The notes under the pieces: model-generated | What the model was told of the DNA's origin: nothing | Seen by the model: the letters and a program-made list of their open reading frames with translations, nothing else | Databases searched by the model: none | Origin: Gammaproteobacteria bacterium | Lineage (GTDB): Bacteria > Pseudomonadota > Gammaproteobacteria > Chromatiales > Chromatiaceae | NCBI GenBank assembly: GCA_030621975.1 | Contig: JAUXGQ010000090.1 | Location: 1 to 6,578, forward strand | DNA: 6,578 nt | Reading direction: 5' to 3' | Translations under genes and position numbers: made by a program | In this document: positions 1 through 5,586 of the stretch, in pieces | Layout: every line of letters begins with the position of its first letter | How positions within the stretch are numbered: the first letter of the stretch is position 1

Positions 1-89
1 ACGATCCCATCGCCAGCAATGACACCGCGGCAGGGCGCCAGCAGAACAGGCGCGTCGTGCTCATTCTCGTTCCGCACACCAGCGCATAA
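1..89 (+). CDS. OmpA-family protein, C-terminal end (partial)
   Basis: This is the 3' end of a gene entering from the left edge. The first complete codon is at position 3 and the stop is TAA at 87-89, leaving 28 codons. The peptide reads DPIASNDTAAGRQQNRRVVL and then ILVPHTSA. The pattern P-x-A-x-N-x-T-x-x-G-R-x-x-N-R-R-V is the closing signature of the OmpA C-terminal domain, in which an Asn/Arg-rich helix helps hold the diaminopimelate of peptidoglycan. By family knowledge the full protein would be an outer-membrane protein or lipoprotein that anchors the envelope to the cell wall. Its N-terminal part, and hence whether it has a beta-barrel or a lipid anchor, is outside the window. It converges on the efflux pump gene, with 104 bp between the two stop codons. 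The piece is short, so the family call rests on one motif, but that motif is distinctive. Confidence 0.77.
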   Translation, partial: DPIASNDTAAGRQQNRRVVLILVPHTSA

Positions 90-99
90 GGGGACATCC

Positions 100-177
100 A
101 GAAAAGGTTTAAGGTTTAAGTTAGATGCTGACCTGGATTTAGATGCTCTAAACCGTAATAGACCAGGCACCTTTTCT
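100..177. repeat. Nested inverted/direct repeat in convergent spacer, possible REP-like element or bidirectional terminator
   Basis: The 104-bp spacer between the OmpA-family stop and the pump stop is more AT-rich than its surroundings and is highly structured. An outer perfect 9-bp inverted repeat pairs AGAAAAGGT (100-108) with ACCTTTTCT (169-177). Inside it, CCTGG (132-136) pairs with CCAGG (163-167), and TTTAG (138-142) pairs with CTAAA (148-152) around a 5-nt loop. TTAGATGCT occurs twice (121-129 and 139-147), and GGTTTAAG is repeated in tandem (106-120). The fold is possible on either strand, and the position between two converging genes suits a bidirectional terminator, but there is no classic GC-rich stem followed by a T run. 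The GGGGACAT and CCAGGCACCTTTT stretches at the borders resemble short palindromic repeats scattered through some gammaproteobacterial genomes. That resemblance is from memory and is unconfirmed. Confidence 0.45.
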
Positions 178-193
178 ATTCCAAATACACTTC

Positions 194-3100
194 CTAGGCA
201 GATTGACTCGTTGCCTGGGTATCGGACAATGATCGAGAGACCTGTTCCGGCGGATACAATCGATTCAGAGTGGCATAGAACACCGGCACTACGACCATCG
301 TGAGTATGGTGCCAAAGGTGAGTCCAGACATAATAGTAATCGCCATCCCAATCCAGAATACATCCTGTAACAGCGGCACCACGCCGAGTACGGTGGTTGC
401 AGCCGCCAGGACCACTGGACGGAGACGCGAGAGTGCAGCGGCGAGAACAGCGTCGTATTGGTGTTTGCCCTCGGCGATCTCGATGTTGACCTGGTCAAGC
501 AAAACGATGGCGTTCTTGATCATCATGCCGGCGAGACTCATGGCGCCGAGCAGGGCCAGAAAGCCAAACGGCGTACCGGTGGGCAGTAAGCCGATAATGA
601 TACCGATGAGGGCGAAGGGAATGGTGAAGACAATCACCAACATTGGCCGGAAGGCGTTGAACAGCACCACGATTATAAACAGCATAACGGCCACTGCGGG
701 CACCACCCCCGGCACCAGGGATGCCTGGGAATCTACAGTATCCTCGTACTCACCACCCCACTCCAGTGTATAGCCGCTGGGCAGACTGGTGGCCAGATTG
801 TCAAACTCCCCGAGTACACTGGTGCGCAGACTGGGCAGGGTCGCGCCCTGGACGGGGTTGGACTGGATGGTGATGGTGCGTCGCCGGTCACGCCGCCATA
901 TCAGGGGATCTTCCCAGTCCAGTGGCACGCCATCGGTGACTTGCGCGAGGGGTACCGTCTGGGTCGCCAGCCCTCCCTGTATCTGGAGCACGCCGAGACC
1001 GGCCACGTTGGCCCGGTCTTCTTCCTTATAGCGCAGCACGATGGGAATCAAATCGTCTTGCTCGCGATACAGACCGATGGTGAGACCATCGTAGGCGCGC
1101 TTGGTGGCGTTGGCCACATCGGGACGGGTGACATTAGCCCAGCGCGCCCGCTCCTGGTTGTACTCGGGGACGACCTTGGAGCTGCGCTCCCGCCAGTTGC
1201 TGCGCACAATGCCGGCCAGGGGACTGGCCTGCACGATGGCCATGCCCTGCTCGGCGTAGCTGCGCAGCAGGGCAGGATCGGCCTCCGCCGGACCGCTGAT
1301 GCGCACCTCGAACTTCCAGGTGTTGGAGGGACCTACTCCGTACTTGCGCGTGGGTATCCGGGCGTCCGGGTATCGTTCAGCAAACCACGGGGTCAACTCG
1401 GCCTGCAGGCCATCGATATCGCGGTAATCGTGCACGTTGACGATGAGCTGGGCATAGGATGCATAGGGATCCTCTGGATCCACCGGCAAATAGAAACGGG
1501 GTGGGCCCTGTCCGATAAAACTGGTTACCGCCTCGACCCGCTCATCGTCCAGCAGGTGTTGCTCCATGCCTTGCAGTTCGGCAGCCACGTCCTGAATACG
1601 GGTCCCTTCCGGGAACCAGACATCCACCATGAACTTGGTCATGGAGGAGAAGGGGAAGAACTGCTGCTTGAGTTGCCCGAAGCCAACGAATGACGCCGCG
1701 AGCAAAACCACCAGCAGCGCGATGGTCAACCAGCGGAAACGGATGGCCTTCTCGACCAGCCGTAGGTAGACCCGGTAGAAGCCGCTGCCGTAGGGGTCGG
1801 CCGTAGCCGCATCCTTGTCCGGCTCGGGCAGCATATCGATACACTGCATGGGAGTGATCGTCATGGAGATGACCCAGGAACTGATCAGAGAGATGGCCAC
1901 GACCGAAAACAGGGTGCGGCAGTATTCGCCGGCATCCTCCACTGAGGCAAAGATGGGATAGAAGGCCATTACCGCGATGACGGTAGCGCCAAGCAGGGGC
2001 ATGGACGGTACCCGGGCCGACTCGATGGCCGCCTGGGTGCGGTCCATGCCTTTTTGCAGGCGCACGGCCATGCCATCTGCGACCACGATGGCGTTGTCCA
2101 CCATCATGCCCAGGGCGATGACCAGTGCACCCAGCGACATGCGCTGCAGATCGATGTCGAACATGGCCATGAGGATGAAGCTGACCAGGATGGTGGCGAT
2201 GAGGGCGGTGCCAATAATAAACCCCATGCGCATGCCCATGGACAGCGCGATCACCACCAGGACGATAAGCAGTGCCTCGCCAAAGCTGATGAGAAAGTCC
2301 ATGACCGCTTTGTCCACGATAGCCGACATCCAGTGGACCCGCTGCAGTTCGATGCCGATGGGCAGCCGTTCGATCAGCCCGTCGATGGCGCGGTCGATGG
2401 CACGGCCCACATCCACCACGTTGACGCCGGCGACGTTGGTGATGGAAATGCCCACGGCGGGCCTGCCGTTGTAGCGCATCTGCCAGTGCGGCGGATCCAG
2501 GTACCCCTGACTGACATCCCCGAGGTCGCGGATGCGGATTATCTCGTCGCTCGCGGCAGGCCGCAGGCTCGCGTCTCCGGTTACGGAGGCTCCCAGGTTG
2601 AGCAAGGTATCGGCAAAGGAGGTGACAATGGAGAGGTCGGCGATCTCCTCGGGTGACGCGAACTCACCGCTGGGGACGATGCGCATGCGGCGGTTCTGCA
2701 GATCCACGCTGCCGGCATCCACCACCATGTTCTGCTGGCTGAGGGTCGCCTTCAGATTGGAGTCGGTAATGCCCAGCTCGGATAGCTGGGTCTGGGCCAC
2801 GTGCAGATAGATAGCCTTCTCCTGCACCCCCCACAGGTCCACCCGCGCCACGCCCGTGACCAGGCTGAGTTCCTTTTTGACGACCTTGGCGTACGCTTCC
2901 AGGTCGGCATAACTGAAACCCTCGGCGGTCAGGGCAATCTGAAAGCCGAATACATCGCCGAAGTCGTCCGAGACATCCGGCCGGCCAGTGCCTGGCGGAA
3001 GCTGGGCCTCCACATCGCGGACCTTGGCCCGCAGCTTGTTCCACACCTGGGGCAGACGGTCGGACCAGTATTCGGGCTTGATGTTGACCTTGATCAGAGA

Positions 3101-3364
3101 GAAACCGGCCCGCGACCAGGACTCCAGGTAATCGATCTCGTGCATCTCCTGAATCGCCAGCTCGATGCGGTCGGTAACCTCCAGCTCCACCTGTGCGGGG
3201 CTGGCCCCCGGATAGGTCGTCGTGACCACGGCGGTCTTGACGGTGAACTGAGGGTCTTCGAGCTGGCCCAGGCTGAAGAAGCTGGTGATGCCGCCTGCAA
3301 CGATCAGAAAGATAGCGAAGTAGGTGACGGCGCGGTTCTCGATCGCGAGCTTGGCGAGGTTCAT
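194..3364 (-). CDS. RND-family multidrug efflux transporter, inner-membrane permease (AcrB/ACR_tran type)
   Basis: This 1056-aa protein has the usual length and plan of an RND drug/proton antiporter, which exports amphiphilic compounds from the inner membrane and periplasm using proton entry. TM1 is near residues 11-31. A first periplasmic loop covers about 34-350, TM2-TM6 about 354-505, TM7 about 543-563, a second periplasmic loop about 565-885, and TM8-TM12 about 886-1032. The TM4 proton-relay motif reads GMMVDNAIVV, with D423 followed by N424 where AcrB has Asp-Asp. The TM10 lysine is present (K950 in MMIKNAIVLLDQ). An acidic heavy-metal-type relay is not seen, so drug-type rather than metal-type export is more likely; the substrate cannot be read from sequence. 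The ATG lies one base after the adaptor stop, with GGAAG (complement of 3371-3375) 6 nt upstream inside the adaptor's last codons, so the two are co-transcribed and probably translationally coupled. The stop is TAG. The exact subfamily is not assigned. Confidence 0.97.
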   Translation of the reverse strand: MNLAKLAIENRAVTYFAIFLIVAGGITSFFSLGQLEDPQFTVKTAVVTTTYPGASPAQVELEVTDRIELAIQEMHEIDYLESWSRAGFSLIKVNIKPEYWSDRLPQVWNKLRAKVRDVEAQLPPGTGRPDVSDDFGDVFGFQIALTAEGFSYADLEAYAKVVKKELSLVTGVARVDLWGVQEKAIYLHVAQTQLSELGITDSNLKATLSQQNMVVDAGSVDLQNRRMRIVPSGEFASPEEIADLSIVTSFADTLLNLGASVTGDASLRPAASDEIIRIRDLGDVSQGYLDPPHWQMRYNGRPAVGISITNVAGVNVVDVGRAIDRAIDGLIERLPIGIELQRVHWMSAIVDKAVMDFLISFGEALLIVLVVIALSMGMRMGFIIGTALIATILVSFILMAMFDIDLQRMSLGALVIALGMMVDNAIVVADGMAVRLQKGMDRTQAAIESARVPSMPLLGATVIAVMAFYPIFASVEDAGEYCRTLFSVVAISLISSWVISMTITPMQCIDMLPEPDKDAATADPYGSGFYRVYLRLVEKAIRFRWLTIALLVVLLAASFVGFGQLKQQFFPFSSMTKFMVDVWFPEGTRIQDVAAELQGMEQHLLDDERVEAVTSFIGQGPPRFYLPVDPEDPYASYAQLIVNVHDYRDIDGLQAELTPWFAERYPDARIPTRKYGVGPSNTWKFEVRISGPAEADPALLRSYAEQGMAIVQASPLAGIVRSNWRERSSKVVPEYNQERARWANVTRPDVANATKRAYDGLTIGLYREQDDLIPIVLRYKEEDRANVAGLGVLQIQGGLATQTVPLAQVTDGVPLDWEDPLIWRRDRRRTITIQSNPVQGATLPSLRTSVLGEFDNLATSLPSGYTLEWGGEYEDTVDSQASLVPGVVPAVAVMLFIIVVLFNAFRPMLVIVFTIPFALIGIIIGLLPTGTPFGFLALLGAMSLAGMMIKNAIVLLDQVNIEIAEGKHQYDAVLAAALSRLRPVVLAAATTVLGVVPLLQDVFWIGMAITIMSGLTFGTILTMVVVPVFYATLNRLYPPEQVSRSLSDTQATSQSA

Positions 3365-3365
3365 G

Positions 3366-4478
3366 CTAATCTTCCAGCAGTTTTACGATTTGCCCTTCCT
3401 TGAGATAACTCACCCCGGCGGTGACCACCCATTGCCCGGGATTCAGCCCCTCCCGGACCTGAACACCGTAATCAGTGAGTTCTCCGGTTGTCACTTCACG
3501 CCGGCTGACCGTCGTGGTCTGCTCGTCGAATACCCATGCATAGCTGCTGCCGTTATCTTCGGGTGAGAAGATGGCTGAAATCGGAACGGTAATGCCGTGG
3601 AGTTTGCGGTCTTCCGCCGTTTCCTGGTCGGCGGTCGCCCGCCCGGCCATACCGGGGAGAATCTTGATATCCTCAGGCTGGTCCATGAGCAGGGTGACCG
3701 GGTAGGTGCGGGTGGTCCTGGAAGCTTCGGCGCCGATCTCCTTGATCACTGCCGGTAGCAGACGCTCCTTGAAGGCATCGAAATGTACCCGGATATTGGT
3801 AACGTAGGGCGCATTCGAAATCATGTTTTCGGGTATGTTGACCACCATTTCAATCCGTGACGTGTCGAGCAGTCGCACGATGGCTTGCTTTGCCCGTACG
3901 TCTTCGAAGTTTTGCACGTATTGCTGTACGACCTTGCCGGCGAAGGGTGCCTTCAGGTAGGTATACTCGAGCTGATCTTGCGCCGCATCCAGTGAAGCCG
4001 AGAGTGATTTTTCATCTGCTGCAGTTTGATCGCGTTGCGCGCTTCTACGATCCAGCGCTGTCTGACTGGTTGCGCCCGGGTCCTTCTTGAAAATATTCAG
4101 TTCGCGTTTGTAGTCGGATGCCGCGCGTTTTGCGCTTGCCCGGGCGCGCGCAAGCTGGGCATTAATATCGGCAACTTTAACCTCGTAATCACGTGGATCG
4201 ATACGAGATATCACTTCCCCCTCTTTGTACTCCCGACCGACGATATCGCTAGGAAGAACAATCAGGGGGCCGGCAACGCGAAATGAAAGATCGGCCTCGT
4301 TATGGGCGCGAGCTCGCCCCGGGAACGACCGGTCCGCCAGCGGTCCCGCTTCACCAACCTTGATTGCCCTTACCGGTCGCACCGGTTCTTCTGTTACAGG
4401 CGCCCCACGCTCACAAGCCGCAAGCATCATGGCAGCCCCAGTTAATACAGATATGGCAATCCAGTTTGGGTTAATCAT
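3366..4478 (-). CDS. RND efflux periplasmic adaptor (membrane-fusion protein, HlyD/AcrA type), lipoprotein
   Basis: This 370-aa adaptor would link the RND pump encoded just downstream to an outer-membrane channel. The N-terminus has a hydrophobic signal and a lipobox LAAC with Cys22, so it is probably lipid-anchored in the periplasm. Two lipoyl half-motifs lie at about 60-97 and 171-205 (the second with YTYLKAPFAGKV), flanking an Ala/Arg/Lys-rich alpha-helical hairpin at about 98-170. A beta-barrel region follows at about 208-285 and a membrane-proximal domain at about 290-368. The frame stays open 70 codons upstream, to 4688. I chose ATG 4478 because it puts the signal peptide at the N-terminus, because GGAA (complement of 4485-4488) sits 6 nt upstream, and because the extension runs antisense through a transposase remnant and into the next gene. 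The n-region lacks Lys/Arg, which is unusual. No convincing promoter is seen: only a TATTAT box (complement of 4501-4506) without a good -35. No outer-membrane channel gene accompanies it here. Confidence 0.95.
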   Translation of the reverse strand: MINPNWIAISVLTGAAMMLAACERGAPVTEEPVRPVRAIKVGEAGPLADRSFPGRARAHNEADLSFRVAGPLIVLPSDIVGREYKEGEVISRIDPRDYEVKVADINAQLARARASAKRAASDYKRELNIFKKDPGATSQTALDRRSAQRDQTAADEKSLSASLDAAQDQLEYTYLKAPFAGKVVQQYVQNFEDVRAKQAIVRLLDTSRIEMVVNIPENMISNAPYVTNIRVHFDAFKERLLPAVIKEIGAEASRTTRTYPVTLLMDQPEDIKILPGMAGRATADQETAEDRKLHGITVPISAIFSPEDNGSSYAWVFDEQTTTVSRREVTTGELTDYGVQVREGLNPGQWVVTAGVSYLKEGQIVKLLED

Positions 4479-4508
4479 GGTCTGTTCCAGATGAAAAAGC
4501 ATAATAAT

Positions 4509-4634
4509 GTCACGATTGGTGGCGAGCGTCACCACCTTTGGCGAGCCGTTGCCCAGGATGGCGATGTACTTGATATCCTTGTGCAGATGCATCGCGACAA
4601 GTGTGCCGCCAAGCGCTTCTTCAAGAAGCTCCTT
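4509..4634 (+). pseudogene. Remnant of an IS6-type (DDE) transposase, internal fragment
   Basis: In the spacer between the adaptor start and the DUF599 stop, the plus strand reads VTIGGERHHLWRAV, AQDGDVLDILVQ, MHRDKCAAKRFFKKLL in one frame. This matches, from family knowledge, the stretch of IS6-family transposases (DDE_Tnp_IS240 type) that follows the first catalytic Asp (VDE-x-x-VTI-x-G-x-x-x-LWRAVDQDG-x-VLDILVQ-x-RRD-x-x-AAKRFFRKLL). Only about 42 codons remain. The first catalytic Asp region should lie just upstream and the second (TDK motif) just downstream. Neither is present: upstream lies the adaptor start region, and downstream the frame runs antisense into the DUF599 C-terminus. No terminal inverted repeats or target duplication are visible, so it cannot move or act. 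An ATG at 4491 keeps the frame open to 4700, but this is chance extension. The borders are approximate. It marks an old insertion followed by deletion immediately upstream of the efflux operon. Confidence 0.72.
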
Positions 4635-4656
4635 CCCCGGGCACCCGGGCTCAAGG

Positions 4657-5301
4657 TCATGCTTTGTGCTCCAGACGGTGCACCGCATAGGTCACGATGA
4701 GCGAGCTGAAAAAGAACCAGGTGGGACCCAGTACCCACAGGGTGACGGGTACAGCGACATAATAACCCCGCATGCCCAGGTTGTAGCTGTGCGCGCCCCT
4801 GTTGATGGCGCCCACTACGGTATCCGGATTTATGGCCGCATCCTCACCCTCCGGAACGTTGATCAGAAAGGCCGCGTGATTATAAGCGCGCACCGCCAGG
4901 GTGAAATTGAAAAAGGTAAAGAGAAACACGTTTACCGAGGTGAGGGCTTTGGCGACCAGCAGGGTGGGGTTGGTTGAGCCGAACAGGTTGAATTTATGGG
5001 CGAGCTCCGAGAGCCCTTCCGAGGTCAGGGCGAAACTCAGAAATCCCAGCGCCAGAACGATGGCCGTGGAGGCGAGAAAGGTCGCGGCTATGGTCCAGTT
5101 GCGCAGGGTCTGCACGGCCAGTATGTCGCGCTTGTCCCGGATCACCGACCTCACCCAAAGATCCCGGGCGCGACTGTTGAACCCCAGCGAGGTGGACATG
5201 GGCCTGCGTTTCGCCTCGACCAGGTTCAGGACCTGGTAGCCAAACAGGATCGCGAAGGTAGCGGCAGTGAGTGCGATCTCCGCATACAAGGATAATCCCA
5301 T
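4657..5301 (-). CDS. DUF599 family integral membrane protein
   Basis: This 214-aa protein has about four membrane helices (near residues 5-24, 69-91, 113-135 and 179-205). The segment DILAVQTLRNWTIAATFLAS (59-78) followed by TAI, and the later NLGMRGYYVAVPVTLWVLGP (174-193), match the conserved pattern of DUF599, a family of bacterial and plant membrane proteins without an established function; I assign none. The frame is open to an ATG at 5394, but a promoter -10 box at 5370-5375 would lie downstream of that start, so it is unlikely. ATG 5301 lets the protein begin at the first helix but has no Shine-Dalgarno sequence. TTG at 5322 (7 codons longer) has AGGA (complement of 5331-5334) 8 nt upstream and may be the true start. 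The gene lies on the same strand as the efflux operon, 178 bp upstream of it, and is divergent from the amidohydrolase unit. No terminator with a T run is visible after its stop. Confidence 0.86.
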   Translation of the reverse strand: MGLSLYAEIALTAATFAILFGYQVLNLVEAKRRPMSTSLGFNSRARDLWVRSVIRDKRDILAVQTLRNWTIAATFLASTAIVLALGFLSFALTSEGLSELAHKFNLFGSTNPTLLVAKALTSVNVFLFTFFNFTLAVRAYNHAAFLINVPEGEDAAINPDTVVGAINRGAHSYNLGMRGYYVAVPVTLWVLGPTWFFFSSLIVTYAVHRLEHKA

Positions 5302-5369
5302 CGAGATATTCGTTGAGTCCAACCAGATAATCCTCGTGCAAACGAATTCTACGCCCGTCGACTGCGTCG

Positions 5370-5398
5370 AGCATAGCCGGTTTGCGCAGTGCATTCAA
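5370..5398 (-). promoter_or_regulatory. Putative sigma-70 promoter for the DUF599 gene
   Basis: On the minus strand, TTGAAT (complement of 5393-5398) and TATGCT (complement of 5370-5375) are separated by exactly 17 bp. Each box matches 4 of 6 consensus bases. Transcription would begin near 5363 and give a leader of about 40-60 nt, depending on whether TTG 5322 or ATG 5301 is the start. It faces away from the rightward promoter, with 44 bp between the two -35 boxes. Prediction by eye only. Confidence 0.48.
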
Positions 5399-5442
5399 TT
5401 GCAGGGCTGGCACACGGCAAACTTAGTCGGTACGCTGAGTCA

Positions 5443-5471
5443 TTGAGATTGAAGTTTCAACAAGCGATACT
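5443..5471 (+). promoter_or_regulatory. Putative sigma-70 promoter for the small ORF-amidohydrolase unit
   Basis: TTGAGA (5443-5448, 5 of 6 consensus bases) and GATACT (5466-5471, 4 of 6) are 17 bp apart. A start near 5478 would leave about 25 nt before the ATG at 5503, which carries GGAGAG at 5494-5499. The ordered set of boxes, short leader and ribosome-binding site makes this a coherent expression signal. Prediction by eye only. Confidence 0.5.
5449..5460. promoter_or_regulatory. Operator-like palindrome in the rightward promoter spacer
   Basis: TTGAAGTTTCAA is a 5-bp inverted repeat around a 2-nt centre, lying wholly between the predicted -35 and -10 boxes, where a bound repressor would block RNA polymerase. 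An outer TTGAG (5443-5447) and CTCAA (5470-5474) form a second, less symmetric pair around it. No regulator gene is in the window, and a palindrome this short can occur by chance. Confidence 0.3.
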
Positions 5472-5502
5472 CAACGTGTCGGGTAAGGAAATTGGAGAGA
5501 CA

Positions 5503-5586
5503 ATGAGCGATGTGCGCGGGCAACCTCGAGTGCGGGTGATTGAGGTCACGGGCAGTCGGATCGTATCCATGGGTGTTTCAGCATGA
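5503..5586 (+). CDS. Small ORF (27 aa) coupled to the amidohydrolase; possible leader peptide
   Basis: I do not recognise this ORF. ATG 5503 follows a strong Shine-Dalgarno sequence (GGAG at 5494-5497, 5-nt spacer) and sits about 25 nt after the predicted transcription start. It encodes MSDVRGQPRVRVIEVTGSRI followed by VSMGVSA and stops at TGA 5584-5586. That stop overlaps the amidohydrolase start as ATGA at 5583-5586. The amidohydrolase itself has only a weak GGGTG upstream, so translation of this ORF probably feeds ribosomes to it. The peptide has no signal sequence, no membrane segment and no Cys. VTGSRI resembles a phrase common in TonB-receptor plug domains, but at this length that is likely chance. 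It could be a real small protein, a leader that only sets up coupling, or a gene remnant. The frame is open upstream to ATG 5389, but that start precedes the predicted promoter. Confidence 0.45.
   Translation: MSDVRGQPRVRVIEVTGSRIVSMGVSA

Noticed and set aside
19..303. 94-codon plus-strand frame starting at position 19
   Set aside because: It is out of frame with the OmpA-family ending at 1-89, then crosses the repeat spacer and the pump 3' end. Its product is low-complexity and unlike any family I know.
941..1693. 250-codon plus-strand open frame inside the RND pump gene
   Set aside because: It lies wholly antisense to a clearly conserved pump sequence, and its translation shows no recognisable domain. 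Long antisense frames are common in GC-rich genes.
4518..4536. GGTGG...CCACC inverted repeat as an operator for the efflux operon
   Set aside because: The arms are only 4-5 bp, and the sequence is explained by the transposase codons for GGERHH.
4615..4629. GCTTCTTCAAGAAGC palindrome as a terminator after DUF599
   Set aside because: It falls in the codons for the FFKK part of the transposase remnant, has a weak stem and is not followed by a T run on either strand.
4641..4650. CCCGGG-rich hairpin near the DUF599 stop as a terminator
   Set aside because: The two CCCGGG sites are only 2 bp apart, so a stem of just 4 bp is possible, and no T tract follows.
4479..4688. 70-codon N-terminal extension of the adaptor
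   Set aside because: It would bury the lipoprotein signal in the interior. It is antisense to a transposase fragment and overlaps the DUF599 3' end.
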